DNA from: Bacteroidota bacterium
GTDB lineage: Bacteria > Bacteroidota > Bacteroidia > Bacteroidales > GCA-2748055
DNA length: 64,000 bases
Assembly (NCBI GenBank): GCA_024640885.1
Contig: JAHEEC010000001.1
Location: 16,624-80,623, forward strand
Reading direction: 5' to 3'
A program made the position numbers and the translations under genes. The notes under the pieces were generated by a model. It was given only the letters and a program-made list of their open reading frames with translations. It ran no database searches and was not told where the DNA came from. Shown one piece after another: positions 8,868 through 17,694 of this stretch (the first letter of the stretch is position 1; each line of letters starts with the position of its first letter).

Positions 8868-9608
8868 TTATAATGGTTCGTAAAGGGCTCCAGGATTCAT
8901 ATACCTGTTATAGACCTCCCTGGTCCGTTCCAGGTGGGACTTCATAAGTTCATAAGTGGTATCTGCATCTTGTTCCCGTATTGAATTCACAAGTTTGCTG
9001 TGATAATCGAGGGTAGTGTTCTTCTCTCCATCAATGTTGGCATAGATGTAGTTCCTCATGCGGGGAAGAAGAGAGTATATGGGTTCCATGGTAACCTGGA
9101 CAATAGGGTTGCAGGTTGCCTTGGTGATACAGAGGTGAAATTTATTATCAATATCCGCCTCTTTCTGTGTATTGTCGGGATCACATTTTTCAAACTCCAC
9201 CAGATTCTCCTCCAGCTCCATGATGTGATCATTTCCCCTGTTCAGGGCAGCCAGCCTGGCTATCTCGGGTTCAAAGAGGCGCCTTACCTCAATGATCTGA
9301 GAGAGCAGATTTTCATCAAATTTCAGATCATAATAGAGATTGAGGGTCTTGATTGCATCTTCGATATTGATCTCTGATACATACATGCCACTCCCCTTCT
9401 GAATTTTGATCAATCCCCTGGCGTTCAACCTCCTCAAAGCCTCTCTTAAGGCTGTTCTGCTGACTCCGAAAGATTCACACATCTCCCTTTCAGTGGGAAG
9501 TTTTGATCCTACCGTCAGTTTCTTTTCACGGATCGCCTTCTCAATGGTCCGCTCGATCCGTTGGCTGAGTGTAAGTTTACTTCCTATGTTCTGAAAAATA
9601 TCATCCAT
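8868..9608 (-). CDS. GntR/FadR-family transcriptional regulator with FCD domain
   Basis: A 246-residue regulator. The N-terminal winged helix is textbook GntR: KLPTEREMCESFGVSRTALREALRRL (~38-63), then the wing RGLIKIQKGSGMYV. Residues ~95-235 form the all-helical FCD effector domain typical of the FadR subgroup. These regulators usually bind a small acid or sugar acid and release DNA. It lies between a GHL10 glycosidase gene upstream and two tiny genes downstream, all leftward, next to the divergent peptidoglycan operon. Control of that locus is inferred from position. A 13-base palindrome just upstream could be its own operator. Confidence 0.9.
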   Translation of the reverse strand: MDDIFQNIGSKLTLSQRIERTIEKAIREKKLTVGSKLPTEREMCESFGVSRTALREALRRLNARGLIKIQKGSGMYVSEINIEDAIKTLNLYYDLKFDENLLSQIIEVRRLFEPEIARLAALNRGNDHIMELEENLVEFEKCDPDNTQKEADIDNKFHLCITKATCNPIVQVTMEPIYSLLPRMRNYIYANIDGEKNTTLDYHSKLVNSIREQDADTTYELMKSHLERTREVYNRYMNPGALYEPL

Positions 9609-9614
9609 TCATTT

Positions 9615-9643
9615 CAAAATTAATGGCGTTAAAGGTAACCTTT
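9615..9643 (-). promoter_or_regulatory. -7 element and palindromic candidate operator before the FadR-type gene
   Basis: On the minus strand TAATTTTG (9622-9615) matches TAnnTTTG and ends 6 bases before the ATG, so the transcript would be nearly leaderless. Nine bases further upstream, AAAGGT-A-ACCTTT (9631-9643) is a perfect 13-base inverted repeat placed where a repressor would block RNA polymerase. Autoregulation by the adjacent GntR protein is an inference. The spacing differs from the usual FadR site (GT-N3-AC). Confidence 0.4.
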
Positions 9644-9675
9644 TGCCAGTAAATTCCATCAGGCAGAAATTCACA

Positions 9676-11202
9676 TTATTGAACCTTCAACATCTGGCTG
9701 AGCTGACTCTCATTGTTCAGCCGGTCCAGTGCCGCGACCCGGAAAATTCCCGGCCTGATCCCGTTTTCAAACCGGAGGTTCTTTTCCCCTGTTATCATCA
9801 AAATATTTTCGACCTTTTTCAGAAACCGCTCCTCATTCAATTCGTACCTGTAAACCACAAAAAACCTGGCGCGGTCCATTTCATTTTCAAACTCTTCAAC
9901 ATCCCAGACCAGTGCATTGCCTTCCACTCTCAAATTGAAGGGGGCACCGGGAGCTTCTCCATCAATCCATGGCATGGGTGGCACCAGTGCAGCAGTGGAA
10001 CAATATTTTTTCTGGAGTTTCCTGTTCAGGGATAGCAGGTCCTCACGAAAAAAATGGTGGCTGCTGAAGAAGCCAAATCCATCCAATCCTTCGCAGGAAC
10101 GAATGATATCTATTTGCTGCAGGAAAAATTTATCCTTTCGCCAGAGCCTGTATTCCGATTTTGAGTCGATCCGGTAAGGTGCGAGTCCCACATACATTGA
10201 CCTGCCATAACCGAAATCGTTCCACCAATGCGCCAGGGTGGAGAAATCTGCAGCCGGATGGTCATCACGCCAGTACAACTGCGGCATTAAATAATCGATC
10301 CATCCTTCCCTTTGCCAGTGTATTACATCTGCATAGAGCCCGTCATAATTACTTGTTCCCGCACTGGTTTCTGATCCCCGTGGATCTTCAGCGCGGTTCC
10401 TCCATACACCAAAGGGGCTGATTCCGAATTTCACCCAGGGTTTTTCTTCCTTGATGGTACGTGACAGGATTTGAATGACGGTATCCACGTTGTGTCTTCT
10501 CCATTGGTCAATCTGTCCAGGATAGAAATCACCTCCGTATGCTGCGAAATCAGTGCTATCCGGCAATTCCTCACCGCGGATCTCGTAGGGATAAAAATAA
10601 TCATCAAAATGGATCGCATCCACATCATATCTTTTCACCACATCCAGTACGACTGACCTTAAATACCCCCATACCTCTGGATTGGCAGGGGAAAAATAGG
10701 CTTTTGATCCATAATTAAAGGACCATTCGGGGTGTGCATGGATGATGTGATCTTCACTCAGTTCCTCCCTGAGGCTCAGTTTGATGCGGTAGGGATTGAA
10801 CCAGGCATGCAGTTCCATTCCTCTCCGGTGTGCTTCCTCGATCCAGTATTGGAGGGGATCATAAAATGGGTCGGGTGCTTTTCCCTGAGCACCGGTGAGG
10901 TATCTTGACCAGGGTTCGAGAGATGAACTGTATATGGCATCTGCGGATGGCCGGACCTGCAGAATAATTGCATTGATTCCATTCCTTCGGTGGCGTTCCA
11001 GGATTTCAACTATTTCCTGCTGTTGCTCAAGGGAATTTAAACCCGGTTTTGAGGGCCAGTCAATATTCGCCACAGTGGATACCCATACACCCCTGAATTC
11101 ACGCCTGGGTGCCTGTCCATTTAAAGGTTGTATGACCAATATTGGTGCATAAACCAAAATGTGAAGAGCGATCCTGAAAAACTGCAATAAGCACTGGTTC
11201 AT
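9676..11202 (-). CDS. Secreted GHL10/DUF187 family glycosidase
   Basis: A glycoside hydrolase-like 10 (YngK/DigH type) protein of 508 residues from the ATG at 11202. The track's start at 11268 adds 22 residues in front of an otherwise good signal peptide (MNQCLLQFFRIALHILV...NGQ). Family marks are REFRGVWVSTVANIDWPSKP at the mature N-terminus, HAWFNPYRIK, IHFDDYFYPY, KFGISPFGVW and MPQLYWRDD, which line the TIM-barrel active site. E. coli DigH of this family cuts denuded peptidoglycan glycan strands, which fits the amidase and MurQ genes nearby. The last ~90 residues look like an Fn3-type domain. It is divergent from the main operon and is followed by the FadR-type regulator 67 bases on. Confidence 0.88.
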   Translation of the reverse strand: MNQCLLQFFRIALHILVYAPILVIQPLNGQAPRREFRGVWVSTVANIDWPSKPGLNSLEQQQEIVEILERHRRNGINAIILQVRPSADAIYSSSLEPWSRYLTGAQGKAPDPFYDPLQYWIEEAHRRGMELHAWFNPYRIKLSLREELSEDHIIHAHPEWSFNYGSKAYFSPANPEVWGYLRSVVLDVVKRYDVDAIHFDDYFYPYEIRGEELPDSTDFAAYGGDFYPGQIDQWRRHNVDTVIQILSRTIKEEKPWVKFGISPFGVWRNRAEDPRGSETSAGTSNYDGLYADVIHWQREGWIDYLMPQLYWRDDHPAADFSTLAHWWNDFGYGRSMYVGLAPYRIDSKSEYRLWRKDKFFLQQIDIIRSCEGLDGFGFFSSHHFFREDLLSLNRKLQKKYCSTAALVPPMPWIDGEAPGAPFNLRVEGNALVWDVEEFENEMDRARFFVVYRYELNEERFLKKVENILMITGEKNLRFENGIRPGIFRVAALDRLNNESQLSQMLKVQ

Positions 11203-11312
11203 AATGATTATGATATTTTCAACTATAAATATATAGCAACAATTACTATTATCATTGAAATTTGTCATACATCATTCGTATTATAAATACATGTTATAGA
11301 ACAGGTCTCTTG

Positions 11313-11346
11313 TTTGGTCCTATTTAACAATGCATCTCTAAATTTG
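11313..11346 (+). promoter_or_regulatory. Promoter of the peptidoglycan operon
   Basis: TTTG at 11313-11316 and TAAATTTG at 11339-11346 match the Bacteroidota -33 and -7 boxes, with 22 bases between them (slightly long). Transcription would start near 11353, about 48 bases before the ATG at 11401. The track's upstream start at 11314 lies inside the promoter, supporting the later start. Confidence 0.6.
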
Positions 11347-11400
11347 GTATTGCTGATAATCGCACCAAATAAAAGCTTTCGATCATTTAATTCTTTCACT

Positions 11401-12822
11401 ATGAAAAAACCTTTACTCTTGACAATTTGTGCCCTCTTTTTCACCCTGATGATTCGAGCACAGGGTGATACGGCCTTCGTAGAGGTATGGGCCCTATTTG
11501 GGGAAAATGCACCCGCATGGTTTACGGATGGCAGTGAGGTTGAACAGGGAGACCCCTCCTTTGCAGCCTCGGAACGAGGCATTGTATACAGTGATGTTTC
11601 CGGGCACGTCTACATTTCCAGCCGTCATCCCGAAGATGTGGACAAGGACGGCACACTGGATTGGGGTGAGCCCCATGTGTACATCGTTGATCCTGAAACC
11701 GGAGAACCACCCCTGTTTGGACTGGCCCAGTTGCTCACATCGGGGATCAGGTCCTCAGATGAATTCTTTGGCGGCGGTTACCCCCTGAACAATGTCACCG
11801 TGTCTGATGACGGAAGCATCTTTGCCTGCAATATGACCCTTGCATCCGGGCCGGATATTGTCTCTGAAGGGGGTGTCTCTGTGAAGGCATTCAGGGTTTA
11901 TCGCTGGAGCTGGGAACAGGACATCCCGCAGGTGGTCATAGACTACAAGGAGGGCGGGTACCGGCTGGGTGATAAATTCAGTGTACTGGGGAACTGGGAT
12001 GAAGTTGCCTATATCTACGCAGCACCCGGGGAATCCAACAAGCTTCTGAGGTGGAAAGTCACCGCAGGAGTGGTGGATGCAGCCCCCACGATCATCACCT
12101 TGCAGGACATTACCAATGCAGGAACCTCAATCACCGTGGCAGATGTTCCGGGGAAATCCGACTGGATCTATGTGAGCGGAAGAGGTTTTATGCCCACCCT
12201 GTTCACCACTTCAGGAGTAAATCTGAGCCAGGTGGCCATTTCCACCGAAAACATGCCGGGCACACCTGTGGCAGGGCGAATCATTGAATTTGGCGGAAGA
12301 AATTACATGGGAATGTTCTGTGATGACCAGAGTGCTTTTGTATTTGATATCACAAAACAGGGTGAAAATGTGACAGATGTGGATGTGATAGGGTATTCCC
12401 CTACCTTCGGAACTGTCTATGAAAATGCCTATGGTGAGGGTGCGGTTGAATTCGGGATCATCGATAACCAGCTTTATATTTTTGTATGTGCTCCTTCCAA
12501 CGGAATTGCCTGTTACCGCATTGATGGCATCAACCACACCTCAGTGGAGAAAGTGATTTCCAACACTTTCAATATATCTGCATATCCAAATCCGGCTGCT
12601 GATTTTACGACCATCAGGTTCACCCTGCCCATGGGTGCAACTGAGGCTGTGGCTGTAAAACTGTATGACATGTCGGGTCGCTTCATGGGAATCACAGCGG
12701 GCAAAGCCGAAGGCGGACCCCAGGAGATTCGCATCAATACCTCAACACTCTCAGGTGGGCAATACATTTACCAGGTTGTCTATCAAAATGAAATCAATAT
12801 TGGAAAACTGATTATTGAATAA
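11401..12822 (+). CDS. Secreted propeller-like protein with T9SS sorting domain
   Basis: 473 residues from the ATG at 11401. The 29 extra residues in the track precede the signal peptide MKKPLLLTICALFFTLMIRAQ. The body (~25-380) is a beta-rich, probably propeller-like module with YRLGDKFSVLG and DWIYVSGRGF, closely matching two modules of the next protein. The end, ISAYPNPAADFTTIRFTLP...IGKLIIE, is a type A T9SS C-terminal domain, so the protein should cross the outer membrane and be anchored or released there. No catalytic motif is seen. First gene of the operon, 23 bases before its larger homologue. A surface binding role is plausible but unproved. Confidence 0.85.
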   Translation: MKKPLLLTICALFFTLMIRAQGDTAFVEVWALFGENAPAWFTDGSEVEQGDPSFAASERGIVYSDVSGHVYISSRHPEDVDKDGTLDWGEPHVYIVDPETGEPPLFGLAQLLTSGIRSSDEFFGGGYPLNNVTVSDDGSIFACNMTLASGPDIVSEGGVSVKAFRVYRWSWEQDIPQVVIDYKEGGYRLGDKFSVLGNWDEVAYIYAAPGESNKLLRWKVTAGVVDAAPTIITLQDITNAGTSITVADVPGKSDWIYVSGRGFMPTLFTTSGVNLSQVAISTENMPGTPVAGRIIEFGGRNYMGMFCDDQSAFVFDITKQGENVTDVDVIGYSPTFGTVYENAYGEGAVEFGIIDNQLYIFVCAPSNGIACYRIDGINHTSVEKVISNTFNISAYPNPAADFTTIRFTLPMGATEAVAVKLYDMSGRFMGITAGKAEGGPQEIRINTSTLSGGQYIYQVVYQNEINIGKLIIE

Positions 12823-12845
12823 TTGTCTAACTAAACGTTCGAAAA

Positions 12846-15800
12846 ATGAGAAAAGGATTTACCTATTTATTAATGCTGGTTGCCGCCCTCCTGATTATAG
12901 GAAGTGATGTGGTATCCGCACAGACGCTGACCGATTCATGGTCAGCCGCTCCAGCATGGAACAACTCTTCCTATTACCGGGGATTCGCATATGGAAATAA
13001 CCGGCTCTATGTGGCCGGACGCCCCGCAGGAACAGCCAGTGTGGAGGTTATCAATTCGCTCACCGGCGGGGATGTCAAATCACTTGATCACACCGGCATT
13101 CTTGACCTTACATTTGACCTTGCAGATGCTGAATTCAGCAATGACGGCTCCATTCTTGCCGCGCCCCTGACCCTTAATGCAAGTGCCGAAACAGGCTGGG
13201 GAGCGGGATTTTATACCATTTACCGCTGGGCTGATGAAATGAGCAAGCCTGAACCCTTTATCGTATATAAAGGTGCCGGACGCATTGATATGTTCACAGT
13301 GGTGGGCGATGTGACAGGAAATGGAACTGTCATGGGCGGTGTCAGCGCAACAAGAACAGTCTGGGGATATGCGATCCTCGGGGGTGTAATCTCGGATGCG
13401 ATCGAGTTAACGCTGGATGAGAACATCGCAACCGGTGCTGTGGGGGTGGTTTACCCTGCAGGCTTAACACCTGCTGACGGATTCTGGTACAACAACGATG
13501 CCATTACCCCTACCCTGTGCAATGATACCGGAGGTGTGGTAGGCGCCATTCCCGCAGAGCTTTTTACTGGCAATACCGGGCAGATAAAGGCCTTCACTTA
13601 TGATTCGAAGAGCTACCTCCTGGTGGCTGATGACGGCAAAGCCAAATTGATCAATATCACCGGGAAACAGCCCGGGGAACTCACAGTGGACGATATCGTA
13701 CACACCACGCAGGGTGTGTATAACATCAACCAGGATGTAGATTACAGGATCGGTGCTGACGGATCGCTGGCCATCTTTTCGTTTTCGGCTAACAACGGCA
13801 TCTACTCTGCCTCCACCGAAGCTGCTCCGGTAGCTTCCGACCCTGCCATTGACGGCCTCACTCTGGTGGACCAGATCGTAACTGCCGCATACACCTACGG
13901 TGACCTGAACGGTGACCTGGAAGGTGCCTCTGAGATCAAGTGGTATATAGCCGACGATGCTGAGGGTACAAACAAAGCAGAGATTGTGGCCAATGCCGGG
14001 AATACAACCTACACTATAGTGGCCGGGGATATGGAGAAGTTTATCTCCTTTTCAGTTTTGGCTGTGGCTGCCACAGGGACAGCTTCAGAACCATCATACC
14101 TGGCTGAATCGAATTGGTATGGGCCCATTGCAGCCGCAGATGCCAAGGCACCTGTTGCCTCCGACCTGGCCATTGCCGGGCCGTTGGCCGTTGATGAAGA
14201 ACTCGTGGCATCATACACATACAGTGATGAAAACGGTGATCCGGAGGGTGCCTCCGTACTGACATGGTTTGCGGCAGATGATGCAGCGGGCACAAACAAA
14301 GCCCAGCTGGCTTCTGATACCCTGAAATATAAAGTGCTGCCCGCAGATGCAGGTAAATTCATTCTTTTTGAGGTGACCCCCGTTGCTACCAGCGGAGTGC
14401 TCCTTGAAGGGGAGACTGTTTTCGTGGCTTCTGACTCGGCTGTATTCTTCCCTGATTTTCTGCCCGTGGCATCGGAACTTGCCATTGCAGGCCGTGAAGA
14501 GGTGGATGGGACATTGACAGGAAGCTATGTCTACAGCGATCTGAACGGTGATGAGGAGGGTCCAACCCTGTTGAAATGGTACCGGGCTGATGATGCCACC
14601 GGAACCAACCAGGTAGAGGTCGCCACAGATACATTGACCTATACACTTGTTGCAGATGATGAAGGGAAATATATGCTCTTCGAAGTGACCCCGGTTACCG
14701 CAGATACCGTTGCGGGTGATCCGGCATCTGTTTCCACCGGTGCCATAGCTGCCAAACCCGCTCCAGAAGCTCCAGTGGCATCCGATGTAACGTTACACGG
14801 AACTCCGGAGGTTGGGGTGGTTCTGTATGGTTCATACACTTACAGTGACCGCACAGACGATCCGGAAGGGGAATCCATTCACAAATGGTACACTGCAGAT
14901 GATGCAGCAGGTGCCAACAAAGCAGAGATTGCTTCAGCAGCTGGCTCCTATGTGCTGCTCGTCACAGAAGATCTGGTTGGTAAACACATCGGGTATGAAA
15001 TCACACCCGTGGCTACGGAAGGTGAATTGCTGGAAGGTGAGCCAGTCCTCGTAGTATCAGCCAGTGCAGCTGTAGCCTCCACCAATGACGGTGACTTCGA
15101 AAGGATGTGGATGAGGGCTGCCAAGGTTGAATCCCTGGCCGAATATATTGGCACCGGAAGTACCGAACGCGGCTTTGCTGTTGGTGAGGACCATATCTAT
15201 GTGGCCAGCCGCAACGGTGGAACCAAATTGCTGGTGGTTGATAAGACCAACGGTGCACTGATCTCCCATATGGATACCGAAGGAATGAACGTGGGGCTGT
15301 TCCCCATCAGTGATGTGGAGGTCTCCAGTGACGGTCAGATCCTGGCCTGCCCGCTGCAATTGAATTCAAGCACCGAGCCTTTCGTAGTTTATAAATGGAG
15401 CGACGAACTTGCTGCTCCCACCAGGTTTATCGAATATACCTCCACAGCCGCCATGCGTCTGGGTGACAAGTTTACCGTCATTGGAGACGTATCGGGTGAC
15501 GCTGTGATCTATGCAGTGGCTTCTGCAGGTAACACAGTGGTGCGTTGGGTTGTAACCGGCGGTATTGTTGATACGGGAACCGAGATCACACTTGAAAATG
15601 TGACATCAGTTGGATCCACTCCGGCCGCAGCGCCATTAACCAGTTCCCCTGAATCCGATTTCATCGTGGATGGTCGTGGATTCCAGGCCCAGATCTTTGA
15701 TAAGGATGGCAAATACATCAGTGCGATCGAGGAGGTCGGACAGAGTGGAAATCAGTCCAATTCACCAACGGTATTCTATTACAAAGGTCGGACGCTTGCT

Positions 15801-16895
15801 GCGTTCCACCAGAAGAATGATGGAGGACAGTGGAACATCCTGGTGAAGGACATCACTGCTGTACCGCACATTACCGTAGGTGCTTCCGAGATACTCTCCA
15901 CGGCCAACCAGGAGCTGGGTGGTGTACATGTGGAAGTGGATGCAGACTACTTCCGCCTCTATATGTTATCGGCCAACTACGGCATAGCCCTTTTCCAGGG
16001 ACTGCTGGAGCTGCCGGAAGCCGATTATTCCGAGACCAATGAAGCCGGTGATGCAATCATGGTATGGTTTACCAAGAACATGACCGACTCGGTGGGCAAT
16101 GTGACCGGTTGGACGGTGATGGTCAATGACGTTGAAGTCAGTATAGACACGATCTATGGCACAGGGACAGATCCTGAGGTTCTCACCCTGGAACTTGGCT
16201 CAACCATTGCGGAAGGTGATATGGTCACCGTTGCTTACGACGGTACCGGAAGCGTGACTGCCTTCGATGGAATGCCACTCAATGGTTTCGACGCATTGGA
16301 AGTGGTGAACATTGTCGGGGCAGCAGCCCCCGCAGCAACGGATGTCACCGTGACAGGCGACCTCTTTGTGGGATCATCTCTGACAGGAAGCTACACCTAT
16401 TCCGATGCCAATGGTGATCTTGAGGAAGGATCCTCCTACCAGTGGTACTATGCGAGTGATGCTGCTGGCAGCGACGCTCTGAAACTGCTGGGTGAGAATG
16501 GGACTTCATACGTGGTGACTGATGACATGAGGGATAAATATGTGGCCTTCGAAGTAACACCCGCCACCACCACAGGTGGACTCGATTACCTGGTCGGTGA
16601 AGCCGCGAGGTCCGGATTCGTCCAGATATCCACCGTGGGAATGGAGCTGGGCCGCTTCGCCTCTATTTCGGTCTATCCAAACCCATTTAACGGGATATTG
16701 ACCGTGGAAAATTGCAACTCCTTCAACCACATCACGATCATTGATGTGACAGGCAAGGTTCAGATGCAGTTTGAAACCCTCAATGAAAACAGGATAGAGT
16801 TGAACATGGAAAGATTCCAGAAAGGAGTTTACTTCATGAAACTCACTAATTCTGACGGCGGAACAGAAACATTCCGCTTAATAAAAGTTCAATAA
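12846..16895 (+). CDS. Large secreted protein: two propeller-like modules, five Ig-like repeats, T9SS domain
   Basis: 1349 residues with a signal peptide (MRKGFTYLLMLVAALLIIG...SAQ). Order: propeller-like module 1 (~27-325), four tandem ~105-residue Ig-like repeats (from ~326, 435, 539 and 642), propeller-like module 2 (~747-1055), an Ig-like segment with EAGDAIMVWFTKNMTD (~1060-1157), a fifth repeat (~1158-1260), then a T9SS type A domain with VYPNPFNGILTVENC. Each repeat carries a SYTYSDxNGDxEG...WYxADDAxGTNK-like core. Module 2 aligns by eye with the product of the preceding gene (RLGDKFTVIGD, GRGF). No enzyme motif is visible. It probably binds or displays something at the cell surface. 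An intrinsic terminator follows. Confidence 0.88.
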   Translation: MRKGFTYLLMLVAALLIIGSDVVSAQTLTDSWSAAPAWNNSSYYRGFAYGNNRLYVAGRPAGTASVEVINSLTGGDVKSLDHTGILDLTFDLADAEFSNDGSILAAPLTLNASAETGWGAGFYTIYRWADEMSKPEPFIVYKGAGRIDMFTVVGDVTGNGTVMGGVSATRTVWGYAILGGVISDAIELTLDENIATGAVGVVYPAGLTPADGFWYNNDAITPTLCNDTGGVVGAIPAELFTGNTGQIKAFTYDSKSYLLVADDGKAKLINITGKQPGELTVDDIVHTTQGVYNINQDVDYRIGADGSLAIFSFSANNGIYSASTEAAPVASDPAIDGLTLVDQIVTAAYTYGDLNGDLEGASEIKWYIADDAEGTNKAEIVANAGNTTYTIVAGDMEKFISFSVLAVAATGTASEPSYLAESNWYGPIAAADAKAPVASDLAIAGPLAVDEELVASYTYSDENGDPEGASVLTWFAADDAAGTNKAQLASDTLKYKVLPADAGKFILFEVTPVATSGVLLEGETVFVASDSAVFFPDFLPVASELAIAGREEVDGTLTGSYVYSDLNGDEEGPTLLKWYRADDATGTNQVEVATDTLTYTLVADDEGKYMLFEVTPVTADTVAGDPASVSTGAIAAKPAPEAPVASDVTLHGTPEVGVVLYGSYTYSDRTDDPEGESIHKWYTADDAAGANKAEIASAAGSYVLLVTEDLVGKHIGYEITPVATEGELLEGEPVLVVSASAAVASTNDGDFERMWMRAAKVESLAEYIGTGSTERGFAVGEDHIYVASRNGGTKLLVVDKTNGALISHMDTEGMNVGLFPISDVEVSSDGQILACPLQLNSSTEPFVVYKWSDELAAPTRFIEYTSTAAMRLGDKFTVIGDVSGDAVIYAVASAGNTVVRWVVTGGIVDTGTEITLENVTSVGSTPAAAPLTSSPESDFIVDGRGFQAQIFDKDGKYISAIEEVGQSGNQSNSPTVFYYKGRTLAAFHQKNDGGQWNILVKDITAVPHITVGASEILSTANQELGGVHVEVDADYFRLYMLSANYGIALFQGLLELPEADYSETNEAGDAIMVWFTKNMTDSVGNVTGWTVMVNDVEVSIDTIYGTGTDPEVLTLELGSTIAEGDMVTVAYDGTGSVTAFDGMPLNGFDALEVVNIVGAAAPAATDVTVTGDLFVGSSLTGSYTYSDANGDLEEGSSYQWYYASDAAGSDALKLLGENGTSYVVTDDMRDKYVAFEVTPATTTGGLDYLVGEAARSGFVQISTVGMELGRFASISVYPNPFNGILTVENCNSFNHITIIDVTGKVQMQFETLNENRIELNMERFQKGVYFMKLTNSDGGTETFRLIKVQ
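13821..15075 (+). repeat. Four tandem Ig-like coding repeats (~315 bases each)
   Basis: Repeat units start near 13821, 14148, 14460 and 14769, each opening with a PVAS-like motif (APVASDPAI, APVASDLAI, LPVASELAI, APVASDVTL). A fifth, diverged copy lies at about 16320-16620 after the second propeller-like module. The repeats are similar in protein but not identical in DNA, so expansion is not very recent. Confidence 0.8.
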
Positions 16896-16906
16896 ATCTC
16901 TCTTTA

Positions 16907-16941
16907 GAAGGGCAGGTAGTGAAATACCTGCCCTTCTTTTT
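16907..16941 (+). terminator. Strong intrinsic terminator inside the locus
   Basis: GAAGGGCAGGTA (16907-16918), loop GTGAAA, perfect complement TACCTGCCCTTC (16925-16936), then TTTTT. A 12-base stem followed by a U run is a textbook Rho-independent terminator. It separates the two propeller genes from the amidase-SusCD half of the locus. No promoter is evident between it and 16979, so it may work as a step-down attenuator. Confidence 0.9.
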
Positions 16942-16978
16942 ATTAAAATCCAAATGCTTACTTTTTAACTCTCCTGAA

Positions 16979-17683
16979 ATGAAGAGGCTTTTATTTCTGT
17001 GCGCGATGATCATGGCAGCACATGCTTCAATTGCACAGCCAATCAGGATTAAAAAAATAAAGAAAATCCCGGTGGAGCGTCACGTATATTTCGCATCCTT
17101 CGGGAATAAGAGCCATGAAATTATTTTGTCTGGTCAGGACCGGCAGGCGATCTCATTTTATAACACCAGAAACAGGAGGGAAAAACCCATATCCGAATTG
17201 AAGGATGCATTGCCAGTTCCCGGGTCAGCTGGAGATGCTCCTGTACACGCAAGAGGGAATGGTAAAAAAATCGAACTCATAATGGCCGATTCCACACATG
17301 CAACCATTGCACCTGCGGGAGAATGCTTTTATATCTGGGTTTCTGTTTCACCCGATGGGAAGAGGCTGCTTTTCACTGCTGCAGGGAAAGGGTCCTATGT
17401 GTCTGACCTGGAAGGTCAAATCATCTCCGAACTCGGATACCTGAATGCTCCCGCCTGGGTCAACGATAACTGGGTGGTGGGAATGAACGACCTGGATGAT
17501 GGACACCAGGTAACTTCCTCCGATGTGATCGCAGTCAGCATCCCTGCCGGGAACAGGCAGAATCTGACTCTTGATCTTGAGGAGATTGCCCTTGATCCCA
17601 GTGTCTCTGTGGCTGCCGACCGCATTGCATTTCATAATTTGAAAGGCGAGGTGTTCATCATGAAGATCAGAATCCGGGATTAA
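16979..17683 (+). CDS. Secreted TolB/WD40-like beta-propeller protein, function unknown
   Basis: 234 residues from the ATG at 16979, with signal peptide MKRLLFLCAMIMAAHASIAQ. The track's start at 16919 lies in the loop of the preceding terminator and cannot be right. The body has short propeller-blade motifs such as FYIWVSVSPDGKRLLFTAAG and DRIAFHNLKGEVFIM, as in TolB/PD40 repeats. Too short for a full six- or seven-bladed propeller unless blades are small. It ends 11 bases before the amidase gene, so it is first in the second half of the locus. No catalytic residue is recognised. Confidence 0.75.
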   Translation: MKRLLFLCAMIMAAHASIAQPIRIKKIKKIPVERHVYFASFGNKSHEIILSGQDRQAISFYNTRNRREKPISELKDALPVPGSAGDAPVHARGNGKKIELIMADSTHATIAPAGECFYIWVSVSPDGKRLLFTAAGKGSYVSDLEGQIISELGYLNAPAWVNDNWVVGMNDLDDGHQVTSSDVIAVSIPAGNRQNLTLDLEEIALDPSVSVAADRIAFHNLKGEVFIMKIRIRD

Positions 17684-17694
17684 GAATTGGGTGT

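Noticed and set aside
13821-15075. CRISPR-like or phase-variable repeat
   Set aside because: The repeats are about 315 bases, in frame and diverged in DNA, so they are protein domain repeats.
16919-16978. Upstream start of the propeller-like gene in the track
   Set aside because: It lies in the loop of a perfect intrinsic terminator, and the signal peptide begins at 16979.
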